From: Nipponacmea schrenckii
Lineage: Eukaryota; Mollusca; Gastropoda; Lottiidae
Assembly: GCA_030562195.1 (NCBI GenBank)
Contig: CM060201.1
Location: 24,658,067 to 24,722,066 of the forward strand
Reading direction: 5' to 3'
Length of the DNA: 64,000 bases
Positions 11,997 to 39,914 of the stretch are shown piece after piece (position 1 is the first letter of the stretch; every line of letters starts with the position of its first letter). The notes under the pieces were generated by a model. The model saw only the letters and a program-made list of their open reading frames with translations, did no database searches and had not been told where the DNA came from. The position numbers and the translations under genes were made by a program.

Positions 11997-12200
11997 GGTC
12001 GGAGGGACTGACATGGAAAGAGTCTAGTCATTCGGATGGGTCAATAAACTGAATCCTCGACAGTTGGAATCGCAAAAAGAGCAGGCTAATGCTGCTGTTC
12101 TGGCAAACTTCCCTCATTGAACACTGCATGGTGTTGCCCATCTTTATTAGCCCATAAATAGCAGAAGAGCCTAACGTTAAACTCCATTCATTTCATTATG
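11997..12200 (+). mobile_element. SINE-like element
   Basis: It contains GGTCGGAGGGACTGACATGG, TGGCAAACTTCCCTCATTGA, ACACTGCATGGTGTTGCCC, TTAGCCCATA and AACTCCATTCATTTCAT in order. The same order occurs at 33415-33590 and in reverse at 17220-17465. It is probably a SINE, as judged from size and dispersal. No intact tRNA-like promoter boxes were proven. Confidence 0.55.
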
Positions 12201-14066
12201 GACTTTTGCAAAACAGCCTTTTCTCTAGTGGTTCCAAACTGTTATGGGAACATATTGGAGTTGGTGGCACTCCTTGTTCTTTCTGCAGGAATGAAAACAT
12301 CTAGAAAGTGTGGAACTTACTGACATTTATTTTTAATATTAAATCACAATTTAATGAACAATAATAAATCAGAGACAAAATACAATAGCATAAGCTTAAA
12401 GGGTCCCTCTGGGGTTTTGTAGGACACAACCATTTTATTTATGCTTAAACTTATAAAATTACTTTACACCAAAATCCACTGAAATATGTCTCTGAACATA
12501 TCTGAAAGTTTAAAAAAATTGTTAATTTTTAAATGTCAAAAATATTTTTAAATTTAACATGAATTATTTTTTCCTTATTCTGAATGTTTCAACTAATAAT
12601 ACTGAACAATTATTTAACCTAACACCAGACTAAGTCAAACTAATTAATTAACAATTAGTACCTTCCATTTTTAATTAAAATGAAAAATTCAGTTTGATGT
12701 AGTAGACACACAAATGTAAATAGCATATTTTAGAAACATTTTCGAAGTTACAACTTTGTTTTTGATGACGAAAACTGTGCATACTATATCCCATAAATAA
12801 ACAATTTATAATAATGCCAAGTAAAATGTAATACTTTGTTCAATAACTTTAATGAAATTATTAATATGGATATAATTTTAGAAGAGATCTAGTACAACTA
12901 TCATGATATGATATGCAAAATATATAAAAAAATAAATATTAATTTTATATTATAACAAAAGAAAAATGACTTGATTAGGAAATTACACCCAAACATCATA
13001 ATGATATTAATCTACATGCATAAAAAAAAATTTATGTATAAAGATTTTTAACTCAGTTAAAAGGATACTATTCAGATAACATGATATTGAAAATTCCAGT
13101 CGATCTTTTCGTTGTATAAACGAGTAGAGTGCACTTAATGTGATATAACTAGATTTAATTGAAATTATAGCTCTGTTTATATCATTTAACTTATGAAATT
13201 TGTGCTATAATTATTACTAACTCCTGGAGGCTTATTTTCATGCATGTACTGATACACATACACATAAATCTACAACAATAAAACAGCACAAAGCTAGCAT
13301 CTGTTTAGAAAGGATATTATTTAGAGGGTAACTCTACTCACTACTTCACTTTTTAATCATCAGGATCCGCATGTTACCCACAGAAGAAATGTGAAATGAA
13401 CCATATAGATTTTGCATTTTTGTGTATTTATTGGTTAAATTTTATTCAGCCATAAAGGTCATAAAGGTATGAAGACAGTACAAAAATAAATGAAATAAAA
13501 TACTTATAAATACAATGTAGAAAAAAAAAATCAATGAGAAAGCAATTACAGATAGGCCTATGTACAGTTATCACAATTATTTATAAATTAAAATCATTAC
13601 ATGATTATTATACATTTACAACTTATCACTATAACAATCATTTTAAGCTTATCACAAATAATCAATTTAAAAAAAAAATCATTAAAATCAAATATATGTA
13701 CAAAAATATGTCTTTTTTTTTTCTCTTTTTCTTTTTTTTTAAATGTCATTAAAGCTTAAGCAAAAAAACATCACACAGCCAGTGTTTTCGAGAGTTGGAC
13801 TGCTAAGGTGAATTGCGTGACTAGGTAAAATAACTTATAGTAACCTAAAATTACAAACCCTATATTAATCGAATGAGTGGATTTCTTATAACATATGAGA
13901 ATTTCAAGTTGTAACATTAAGAATTTTGGAAAAGCCATTACATGGAACAGAAAATTATATTTTAATGTCCTGATTCTGATTAACATGAATGATTCTCAGA
14001 GAATCAAACCTTTTTTTTGACATTACACATACAAAAATTACATTTTACAAACCATTACATGGTTTA
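12201..14066. other. Strongly AT-rich intergenic stretch with homopolymer runs
   Basis: This is low-complexity A/T sequence with A and T runs (for example 13511-13522 and 13710-13740). The ORFs inside are short and low-complexity. Nothing was recognised; it could include the 3' UTR of the choline kinase gene. Confidence 0.4.
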
Positions 14067-14477
14067 ACTATTCAATTGACATATTTAATTTAAATGACTA
14101 TTCAATTGGCATATTAAACTTATAATGACTATTCACTAGACATATTAAAAGTATTATGATTATTCATTTGGCATATTTAATTTACTATTCACTTGGCATA
14201 TTAAAGGTATCATTGACATTAACTTGACATATTAAATGTAAATGAATAATCACTTGACATATTAAAGGTAAATGACTATTCACTTGGCATACTAAATGTA
14301 AATGACTATTCACTTGACATATTAAATGTAAATGACTATTCACTTGACATATTTAACGTATAATGACTATTCACTTGGCATACTAAACGTATTATGACTA
14401 TTCACTTGGCATACTAAAAGTATAATGACTATTCACTTGACATACTAAAGGTAAATGGCCAATCAATTGGCATGTAA
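14067..14477. repeat. Minisatellite, about 30-31 bp period, about 13-14 units
   Basis: The unit reads ACTATTCACTTGACATATTA then AATGTAAATG, with ACTATTCACTTGGCATACTA variants. Central units are exact 30-mers and outer ones are degenerate with indels. It lies downstream of the choline kinase stop on that gene's 3' side. Confidence 0.85.
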
Positions 14478-14857
14478 AACCTATTTCCTTTATATCAATG
14501 TTATCATGGAAAAAAAGCAGTTCTTATGAATTTTCTAGGTTTCAGAGACTCATATTTTAATTCATGACTATCTTGGGGAATAATTGATAAAAGACAAAAT
14601 ACATGATCATTGCACTAACTTTTTTGACATAAAGCCTCAGAATGACATTCACACAAATATGACATCAAGCATAATAAATGTCAATATCAAATTACAAAAC
14701 ACAAAAGGCAATATCTTAATTGCATTAACTCTTTTGACAAACTGTGTGATGAACGTGACAATCAAACCAAGCCTGTAGCTAGGATGGATTGCCCCACAGA
14801 AAAATTCTGACAACTGCCAAATAATGTTACTTTAACTAAGATAAGACCATACCTGAT

Positions 14858-15199
14858 TGCCCTTCCGTATATATTACTTGCCCCTCCATATTACATTCCC
14901 CTCCGGATATATAACTTGCCCCTTCAGATTTATAACTTGCCCCTCTCGATATATAACTTGCCCCTTCAGATATATTACTTGCCCCTCCAGATATATTACT
15001 TGCCCCTCCAGATATATATTACTTGCCCCTCTGGATAGATTACTTGCCCCACCGAACAATCAATAACTACCAACCATACCTGATTGCCCCTTCAGATACA
15101 TTACTTTCACCTCCAGATATATTACTTGCCCCTTCAGATATATCACTTGCCCATCCAGATATATTATTTCCCCCTCCAGATATATTACTTGCCCTTCCA
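14858..15199. repeat. Minisatellite, 21 bp period, about 15 units in two blocks
   Basis: The unit is GATATATTACTTGCCCCTCC plus A. The two blocks are separated by a short unique piece near 15046-15085. Because 21 is a multiple of three, spurious frames stay open on both strands (RYITCPS-type repeats). It is not a gene. Confidence 0.85.
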
Positions 15200-15728
15200 A
15201 AACAATCCAGTCTGACTACAGGCTTGAATCACACAATGGCACTTAAACACACGCATCAAATACATACCAGTGTTTACAAAGTTGCCCTATTGAAAAGTTT
15301 GAACAATTGTTCAGAGGCCATCAATGCTTATACACTGGGCTACAACACACTCAAAGCAATGCCACAGCATTGGCCATTTTGGCATAAGGCATGATATATT
15401 TGTGACAGTTACAGAAAAAAAAACGTAGATGTAGCACATCCGACAAGAACGAGTTTCGTGAGAATTCTATCTATTTAGTCGGCAAATCATTTTCACTGCA
15501 GCTCAATAAATCAGGTTGTCAAAGTGTACTGTATGTTTGTTGAAACAGAGACAATTCAATTTAACAAGCTAATGCATGATATATGCTTGACATTTACAGA
15601 AATATATATCTCACACCCGAAAAGAGTGATTTTTTTATGATAATTTAAATCATTTGGCTCTTCACCACTGCACATTATATTAACTGTTGCATTGACTGTT
15701 TTGACATAAGGCATGATAAATATAACAG

Positions 15729-16030
15729 AGTTTCCACTTAAGACAAAAAGCCAGCTTTAAGCTAGCTTTAGTGTGTTTCCACTAGTTATTTTGCCAAACC
15801 GCTATGTTTCGAGAACCCAAAACCTCACTTTTCAGTTTGGCAATTTTTAAAGTAGGCTTTAGTGGAAAAAGTGGAAAAAGTCGGCTTTTACTCGTTTGGC
15901 AATTCACTAGTTTTATGGTTTCACATAAATCATATGTAGTCTTGTGCATCGCGAAATGTCAATTATAATGTGAGACTTTTTGATCGAGACTACATTGGTT
16001 TGAGAACCAGATAAACTAAGTGGAAACACA
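15729..16030. mobile_element. Possible small TIR element
   Basis: The left end GAGTTTCCACTTAAGAC and the inverted right end GTGTTTCCACTTAGTTT share GTTTCCACTTA. Internal sequence holds further GTTTCCACT and TTTGGCAA repeats. Family is unknown. Confidence 0.4.
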
Positions 16031-16320
16031 GCATGTTTGGCAATAGAGCTGGAAACACGGTTTATGTGTCAGGTAGAGAAATATCACGTAGATATCTCAC
16101 ACCCCAAAAACATCACAATACTATCTATTTAACCAACAAAACATTTATAAGGCATGATATGTATATGACCACAATAGCCACAGTTTTTTAAAGGCATGAC
16201 AAAAAAGCCTACAAAACACACCTACGGTGACATCAAAGCACATATTTTGCAATTGAAAACAAATGACGGAACATATATATTTGGATTTGGTCGTTTTGGT
16301 TCACTGGAATTCAGAATTCA

Positions 16321-31758
<15,438 letters not shown>

Positions 31759-32148
31759 TCACGGTTTTAACTGAAGATAACAGTACGTGTGTGTACAGTC
31801 AGACAGAATTGAGTAATGATCACACTTGTCGACAGCAGACATAATTGACGTAGTGATTTCCGTCATGGGCAGACAACTCTATTCCAAGGAATCGATGGAA
31901 TCGTTTTCTATTTTTAGACTCTTGGAGATCTGACGTCACTTTTCATATCGATCGGTTTTCATTTTTAAAGTTAATAATCTATTATATTATCTAGGCCTAT
32001 ATCTATATCTATCTACCAACCCCCACCCCCACTATTTTTACCCCTCCGTTTAGCCTAGTTCTTTTGCTTCCAATACGTCAATAGCCAGTTGGTGTATTAC
32101 CTATAGAGACTATAGAATTGGTGAAGAAGTGATATAATTTACTTCCTT

Positions 32149-32470
32149 AAGGGATACTGCGTCTTAGCATGTACATAATATTTTTGTTCTCAAGAATGGT
32201 CAATATAGTATATATTCATCAGTGAACTTACCTGGTGTCATAAAGTAACAGAATCCCTTAAAATCTGGAATTCTCACAAAAATAAGTCATTTTTGAAAAC
32301 GCACAATAAATCAAACCTTCGATAATCAAATGCATCTTTATGGATTATTACATATTTTTTATTTTGTCTATGTTATTTATGGCAGCAGGTATATTTACTG
32401 ATGAATAGAGACCTTATTGGTCAAAATTAAAATTTTTAAATTCTATGTTCATTCTTAGACCTATTATCCG
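32149..32470 (-). mobile_element. MITE family A, copy 5 (reverse)
   Basis: It begins AAGGGATACTGCGTCTTAGC and ends ATGTTCATTCTTAGACCTAT, TATCC, giving the cleanest terminal inverted repeats of the five copies. Internal landmarks match copy 4. Confidence 0.72.
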
Positions 32471-33414
32471 ATTAAACAGCAATGAAAAATCAATTAAATG
32501 CTTTTAAATAACATATTACTTTTTCTCTGGTTTTTATGACCCGATAAAGTATTACAGTATGCGAAATTGGTCAGGCGTAATTAGTTGATATTTGCATAAT
32601 GTATAGAACTAATTCGTAAACAAATGTGTATCACATGTTATGAAAATCGATTTTATAGAAATGCAAAATGTCTAGAAATGTACATGTGTCCCCGATATAC
32701 ATAAACAATTTAGAAAACTTCATTACAATACCTTTAATGCCTCCTGGGTTTGGTTATTTATTTTAGATGACAAGGTGCTCATTGTAGGGTAAATAAATAT
32801 TATTCTATTAGTTCATACTGACATGAGAATATAGACTCATTACAAACACAATATAGAAATATATAACAAAGTTAATCATGTGTATAAACCATGCAAGATT
32901 ATCGTTTGTAATTGCAGTATACGATACATAGATGTAAACCTCGTCAGTCTGCTAAACATCGTTATTAATGTATACATCGTCATTCGTGTCATTCATGTAA
33001 ACATCGTTATTCTAGTATTCATCGTCAATCGGTTTTTATGTGAAGAAACATATATCTCGGAATCCACATCAATGCACTTTGGGGAGGCGCAGGGAAGCAC
33101 GTTAAATCGATTTTCAAGACAAGATATTTTTCGCAAAAAAATGGATCCTGACCCAAGGGTAGATCTTTTCAAAAATGCAAACTATGAAGCTTAGTTATGG
33201 CCCAACCATTTGAGATAGAAAGCTGAAATTAACACATGCACATTATAGAATTATATTTAGCTATCCAGTATTGCAAACCGTAATGCCATACCTGCCCTAC
33301 TTAGAAAGTTATGTTAAATCAGGAATTTCTGGCACTTTTTTCCAAAAAGTTATCAATTTTTCATGTTCGGTTCTTGAGGTCTATATGCTATCCAAAAATC
33401 CCTATTTTCATCGA

Positions 33415-33590
33415 AGGGACTGACATGGAAAAAGCGTCTTGTCGTGTGCTGCGTTAAAGATCCCTCGATGGTTGGAAATGGCAACTAATACCTCTGTCCT
33501 GGCAAAATTTCCCTCATTGCACACTGCATGGTGTTGCCCGTCTTCATTAGCCCATAAGGTGCAGAATATTATGACGTAAAACTCCATTCA
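33415..33590 (+). mobile_element. SINE-like element
   Basis: It contains GGGACTGACATGGAAAAAGC, GTTAAAGATCCCTCGATGGT, TTTCCCTCATTGCACACTGC, ATGGTGTTGCCCGTCTTCAT and GACGTAAAACTCCATTCATT. It is the best-preserved plus-strand copy of the family. Confidence 0.6.
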
Positions 33591-33996
33591 TTTTTATTTT
33601 CATTTCCTATTTTCAAATGTTTTTCGTATACTATGGCAGATATTTAGTTTCTGATTTTGCTGAAATGTCCAGCTTGACCACATGGATATCACCAGCAAAT
33701 GTCAGCTTTGTAACTTTGCAAGCAAAACATGTATTTGTGCTTTCACTTATTGTGGAAGATTGTGCAGAATGAAAATATTCTTCTTTGAAAACTTATACAT
33801 TTAAATTTGTTTTTTGGGTTTTTGTTTAATTCCCTCAGCTCTCAGTAATAAGAATCCTATACATTTTGCAATCAGTAAGCAAAGTTTGAAAATATAATAA
33901 AAGTTTTTATCCTTTGTTTCGTTAAGTTGTTTTGTCTTTACTTATATATACTTGTTAACCTTTTCATTATTATCATTGCTTGATAAATACTAACCC

Positions 33997-34113
33997 GAAA
34001 CTTGCTGACTCTATTCCCAGCCTCTGATAGCTATTTGGACAGATATGCCCCCCCCCCCCAGCCATATCTATCCGAATAGCTAACAGAGGCTAGAAATAGA
34101 GTCAGCAAGTTTC
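33997..34113. repeat. Near-perfect 51-bp-arm hairpin with a C-rich loop
   Basis: The left arm 33997-34047 (GAAACTTGCTGACTCTATTC...) pairs with the right arm 34063-34113 (...GAGTCAGCAAGTTTC) at about 45 of 51 positions. The 15-nt loop is mostly C. Downstream, GGTCGAAACGTCGCTC resembles sequence flanking foldback or Penelope-type elements. It may be a MITE/foldback or a small-RNA precursor. Confidence 0.75.
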
Positions 34114-34947
34114 AGACTAGATAAAGACCAGAGAACGCTGCATGGTCGAAACGTCGCTCAACTAAAGTTAGTAATTGTATTCCATAAGAATAAGTTTTTG
34201 TCCAACACCTTAACTAAATTCCATTTGATGTGATTTAATGTCATTTAGAAAGTGGTGTTGCAACAATATTTTCGTTATTGAGATAACACTTTCTTGGTAT
34301 AGCACAGATTCTAGTGCTGAAAATTGGCTGAGACCCGAACGGTTTTCGAACCAGCGATCTCAGAGTCAGGCACCTAATCGCCAGCAAAACATGTCAACCG
34401 TCTAGACATTTCTGAATTCCATTTGATGATTAAAATTTTGCTAAAGTAATTGGTTTTCAATTTTGTTGAAATTGTTTAAGATGCTTCTTTCGAAGGCCAG
34501 TAGGTAACTCTGTCATTGTAACAGTACGATCGTACGATGTAGGTGAACACTATTTACTGAACAGTAATCAAGAAAGGACATTGAAAGTCACTAATGAAAT
34601 GTACTCACTAGATTTTAACCATTGAGCGCCAGTTTGCTTCGTTTATAGCAACCGGTAAGTCGACTTTTCTAAAATTCTCTAAATTTGTAATGTATTGATT
34701 CCATGCCCAATTCAAAACGACCCAACTCTGCCATTCTATGAAAGCTCACTTTGACAATTCCTAAAAATTAAGAACACATTTTTTTGTAAAAAAATAACGT
34801 GACTATCGGTTTTATCTTAAATTGAAAAACTAGGGATTATGTTTTCTCCATAAGCAAAATGTTCAAAACAAGGAATATGAATAAAAACAATTGAGATTTA
34901 TGGACCCTGAGAATAGGGTGAGATGCTAAACAATCATTCAAAGCTCT

Positions 34948-35350
34948 ATGACATTTCTATCGGATGTAAATCACCCCAGCCCCAGCCCCCGTTCTACGGG
35001 CACAAAATTATTATATCAGGGAAACGCCACTATCAGAATTATAAGTATATATTTTCGTTCTCATGAGAGACTTACACACGGAAAGACCTTTACTTTTGAT
35101 GTGAACAATACTACCTCCTCGCAATTGATTGATTCTCAATATCAATTTCAATTTTTGTATGGTATTTGGTATTTTAAGAAATGTGTACCTTCTAGATATA
35201 TATTAAAAAACATTGGGTATCAATTATTGTTTACCTTGATGATTATGCGGGTACCCATGTTCCCAAAGCAACGTTTATATATATACATGAACCAACCGTT
35301 GGATATTGTAGATATCCAAACGTTACCTTAGGAACATGGTGGGTACCACG
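34948..35350. other. Region with nested inverted repeats upstream of the array
   Basis: GGTACCCATGTTCCCAAAGC (from about 35250) pairs with the inverted TTAGGAACATGGTGGGTACC (to about 35350). Between them lies TTGGATAT-TGTAG-ATATCCAA, a perfect 8-bp stem (35300-35320). It may be a foldback element. The 127-codon frame across this region shows no known motif. Confidence 0.45.
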
Positions 35351-35514
35351 ATAAAACATACGATAATCAGTGGATATTGTGCCATAATGCCATGCAATTT
35401 TTATATCAACATTAATGATATTATGATTTATTATAAATGTTACACATCTTCTACATCATCTGTTTAACACATTGGTAACATTATTAATTTTGATATTTTG
35501 TCTTTTCGTTTCAG

Positions 35515-35584
35515 GCCAGGGTGCTCAATAGCGGTTTTTAATATTGGGTTAATACACTATCGATGGGATACAATCCCTGCTGAG
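35515..35584 (+). other. Divergent exon-like block c0 of the array
   Basis: The acceptor is CTTTTCGTTTCAG and the donor GAG|GTTAGT. It resembles the array block c: CTCAATAGCGGTTTTTAATA corresponds to CTCGATAGCCGTCTTTACTA. It is the most diverged and 5'-most copy. Confidence 0.5.
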
Positions 35585-36159
35585 GTTAGTATTTTATCCA
35601 TTCACTTAATAAGCGTATGTACAATGGCAAGACTGGGGGTACAGCTGTTTTCGTTGATTCAGCTCTTCAGAAGAGTTGTAGTCACAAACCTCACATTAAG
35701 ATGTTAGACTGTTCTCTCGTAAGACAGTTTTGTCAAATAGCAATAATTCTAAGATCTTGCCACTTCTTCCCTTTTGATATAATGCCCACTTAACACGTCT
35801 GAATAACGTTAGCTTGACAATGACCACTATGATTTACTAACTTGGTGAGGGCTTGGCAGATAGGTTTTAACCATTAATACAGCAGGTACCAAACAGGTCG
35901 TATAGGAATAACTTCTTGTGAGAATCCTACTACATGCAAATCTAAATTAAAATTATTCTGAACTTAAGCTAATTGCATAAAGGAAATGCCTTGAAGTGAC
36001 CACAGCAAAGGAAAAATTTTAAATTACATGACTATACCGCTTTGCATTGATGTATAAACTTATGAAAACAAATATTTACCATGTCACTTAAGTGTAATTA
36101 ATCCAACACTGTCCCAAATCAAGTGAAGATTTATATTATTATCTTATGGTTATTTTCAG

Positions 36160-36377
36160 GGTTCCATGTACAGTAGCTTGTCTTCAGCTGCGGACATCTT
36201 CAGATATGGTGTGAAACCTAGGTTTTGGAGGTAGTTCACACGGAGCAAAATTATCGCGTTTTCGGGTTGGGCTCACGTGCAGTTTAGTTGTGGCAGCCGG
36301 TGGGCTACCTTGTTAGGGCCACTTAGGTTGCACAAGACCATATCATGTCCATCAAGCCTCTCATGGAACAAAAGAAG
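36160..36377 (+). other. Divergent exon-like block d0 of the array
   Basis: The acceptor is GGTTATTTTCAG and the donor AAGAAG|GTAAGT. It starts GGTTCCATGTACAG, like block d (GGTTCCAAGAACAA), but is longer (218 nt) and diverges downstream. GC content is visibly higher than in the surroundings. Confidence 0.5.
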
Positions 36378-36459
36378 GTAAGTTACAATAATATGTTTAA
36401 AAATATTGTTTAAAGACCATTACACATAAGCCTTCACCTTCTGAACATGACACAAATGA

Positions 36460-37450
36460 AATAAACAATGGATAATAAATAGATAATACACTTAAAAAAA
36501 TATAAAATACATATTAACATAAAATACAAATGAAATATATATAAAATAAAATACATAAACTACACATAAAATAAATATAAAATACATATTAACATAAAAT
36601 AATACACATAAAATAGATGTTATAAATCTAAACTAATATAAAAACACTTAAAATACATATTAGATAGATACTAATATACAATAATATATTTGAAATAAAT
36701 ATAAAATAAATATAAATATAGAATACAGATGTAATATATATAAAATAAAATACATATAAAATACATATAAAAACACGTACAATACATATTAGATAGGTAT
36801 GATAATAAAAATAAAATAAAAACAAAATTAATATATAATAAAAAAAATGAATATACAATAATACATTTGAAATAAATATAACATACATATAAACATAGAA
36901 TACAAATGAAATATCTATAAAATAGACATGAAATACACATAAAATAGATACCCTTCATATGAAATAAATATAAAACACTTAACAATACAAATTAGATAGA
37001 TATGATAATATACATAAAATTAAACACGGAATAAATATATAAAAAATATACAATAATATATTTAAAATAAAAATAAAATACATATAAACATAGAATACAG
37101 ATGAAATATCTATAAAATATAAATAAACTAGACATAAAATACATAAAATAGATAAACTACATATAAAATGAATGTATAAAGGCTTAAAGTACATATCAGA
37201 TAGATATGATAACATAAAATAAATAAAAAATGAATATGAAATACAAATAAAGGATATAAAACATAAAATAGACATAAAATAAATATGTAACAGATATATC
37301 ATAATTATAAAATACGTATAAAATATGAATTCAATAGATATATTAAAATAATTATAAAATGGCTATTAGATAGATTTGATATTACATATGATATAAATAT
37401 AAAATGTATATAAATACACATAAAATAAATATGTAATAAATACACAATTA
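36460..37450. repeat. Degenerate AT-rich tandem array of ATAAAATACAT-type units
   Basis: About 1 kb of irregular repeats built from AAATACATATAAAATAAATA and similar strings. G and C occur mainly in ACATA, AGATAG and CTTAAA. It generates hydrophobic low-complexity frames on the minus strand that are not genes. Confidence 0.85.
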
Positions 37451-38364
37451 AAATGAAAATTAAAAAGGTGTCTTCTTAAAATTGACCATAAGTCCTTGAA
37501 AATATTTTTTTTTGTTTCAATGATTCCTAGAAACACCACTGTGTTCATTCATTCAGCTAATAGAATATCAGTGTTATGGAATTTAGGAATAGAACTGTCA
37601 TTTAGATAATCTAATTTGTTAATCACATTATTTTCTAAACAAAATATTATATATTTAGATGTAAGTGCAATCAAACATTTGCGTTTATGTCATAAATATA
37701 TATTTTTGCCTATACCATATAGCAGATTTATTATTTCGTTAGTTAGTAAAATAACGTATTAGTGAACTATAAATCAAAATAGCAAATTTATCTTTGTATT
37801 ATTAAGTTAAGATTACATATATTTATAAACATATCTATTTTTTTATTAGTAAGTAAAGATAATATAAGATAAGCTAAAGCTATTTATAATATAAGTATTG
37901 TGTAAAGTCATGGATATTGTTAATAAACTTATCGTAATAAAATAATAATAATAAAATTATTGTGATGTGCCACAAGTGCTAACAATGCAATAACTCTATA
38001 TATATAGTGCATATAATGTAATAAGAACACACAAGTGCGTAAGAAAACAAACTGAATATAAAACCAATCATGTCAATAGATCAAACCTGAATGTTGAGAT
38101 ATTTATGAATAAGTAAAGTAGCCAACAAAAATAAATGACACATATTTAAAGGTTGACAGTCAATTTTGATTGAAAGATCTCTGATTAAAATTTACCAAAG
38201 CTTGTTAATTGACAAAATGCGCTCCCTATGTTATTCAACCCTTTTTAGAGTGAAACTTTGTATAAGATACACGAAGATATATTGTTCATTTTGCTATTTA
38301 ATAAGCACTATATATGAACAATTTAATAACAATATGTTAATATTTTTAAAATTTTTAATTTTAG
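37451..38364. other. AT-rich spacer before the first full module
   Basis: Nothing is recognised beyond A/T-rich sequence. It would be intron of the putative array transcript. Confidence 0.4.
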
Positions 38365-39640
38365 GTGTTTACACATAGAGCTTCATTATAAAGGAATAAA
38401 TTGCTTATTATGTGGCATCGAAGCTCCTCTCGTAAGTTTCAAATTGATGTAATAATGGAGTCTTTGTTCTTCAATGGATTAACCTACTGCCAAATCTAGA
38501 CTATAGAATCACTCCAATGAATTCATGGATAAGCCTTTATCTAAAACATTGATCAAAACTTGTTTTGTATAAGCCCCTCACTTGAAGTTTGCAATACCAC
38601 TCTTTTCTAGTTAGCCTTTCGCATGATTATTCGTTAATATTAAATACCTAATGATATTTATATTGCAAATGAATGTCTTTGAAATGTGCATCATATTGTT
38701 TGTGATTGTGTACATTTAAGAATGATGAATATTGCCAGTTTCTGCTTTTGGAAAAAAAAAAAAAGTATGTGAGTACTGTAAAGTTTACAGTTTTGAAAAT
38801 ATTCTATTCAAACGTGGCCATTGAAATTTGCTGCTATGTTCCTTATTAGTTTGGAGTAATTTCCTTTTCAGGTTAGAAAGGGTAAATCGTCTGGAAATTT
38901 ACCTACCCGCCATAGCACTGCCACGATAGGAGTAATCTGAGGTCATGGCCTGTATGACTCTACAGATCCTCCTATTCGTAGCTGAAGCACAGAAGAAGCG
39001 GCGCGCGCCTACAGAAGAAGAACAGATGAAGAACAGATGAAGAAGTAGAGCGATTCCTCCACCCATATTTTGTAAGATTGTCCTACATTTACATTTTCAG
39101 TTGTGTGAATGTTCTAAAATAGACGCCAATTGAAAAAGAAACGATTCTTCTTGATATTTGTGCCCAATGAACATATGAAAACAAAAATATCATGGGAGTT
39201 TTACTCAATATAATGTTTTATTCTGTTTTTAGCCGTCAGCGGGAACTCGATAGCCGTCTTTACTATTGAGTTTGGTATACACCACATACAGTTAGATGAT
39301 CAATGTAGCACGGTCAGTACATATTACTTTCAGTCACAATAATTCTAGTTCAATGAAATTTTTAAACCCACCATCAAAATTTAAGATTTTTTTTGTAGCT
39401 CTTGTAAATATTTAGGAGTCATATTCCTGTGAAATAAAAATAAAATCAATTTAGTGCTTTAGAAAGGGGGCAGTAATTAAAACTTTCATTACTAGGTAGA
39501 TGGATTTGATAGATTCTATTCTTGCAGGGTTCCAAGAACAACAAAGCTGGTCTTTAGCTTTAAAGGGACATTACACTGGGAGGTCAATAGGGTTATGGTG
39601 GAGCACAATGTCCTAAAAGCGATTCTTGGAACAAAGCTAG
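38365..39640 (+). repeat. Array module 1 (blocks a-b-c-d), diverged
   Basis: Blocks: a 38365-38431, b 38872-39071, c 39233-39312, d 39528-39640. Block a differs from the rest and uses CTC|GTAAGT, a canonical GT donor. Block b has TGA in place of the TGC codon of other copies and carries GCGGCGCGCGCCTACAGAAG, a GC-rich piece otherwise seen only in the terminal block b8. Block c is close to the array consensus. Confidence 0.75.
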
Positions 39641-39914
39641 GTAAGGATTTTTTAAGATATCTGAATATCGTATATAACAAAATTAATGTTTTGTAGAACC
39701 TCCAAACCAGAAATTTTCTCGCCTTCACCTTTGTTGGTGACGACATATTGATCAGAAAAATAGTACATTATGTCAGCATACTTTGTCACTTCAACCTATA
39801 TTATGTCTCACGACCACCATAATTCGACATTACCATACATCGCGTTAAGTTTCATGTTAACTGTTTGAATGTATGGATCTGTTTCATTATTTTTTTTTTT
39901 ATTTGCGATTTCAG

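Larger units (their letters stand above)
31759..34600. other. Intergenic space between choline kinase (minus) and the exon array (plus)
   Basis: It must contain the choline kinase promoter just above 31758, though no TATA box or other core element is convincing. It also holds one MITE-A copy, one SINE-like copy and a long hairpin (listed separately). The 104-codon frame at 32880-33194 shows no recognised motif. Confidence 0.45.

Noticed and set aside
14857..15394. RYITCPS-type repetitive frames on both strands
   Set aside because: Artefact of the 21-bp satellite; no gene features.
34948..35331. 127-codon plus-strand frame upstream of the array
   Set aside because: It runs into a nested inverted repeat and has no recognised motif or splice context.
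36628..37548. Hydrophobic minus-strand frames rich in Tyr, Phe and Ile, resembling membrane proteins
   Set aside because: They come from the AT-rich ATAAAATA array; the composition alone explains the residues.
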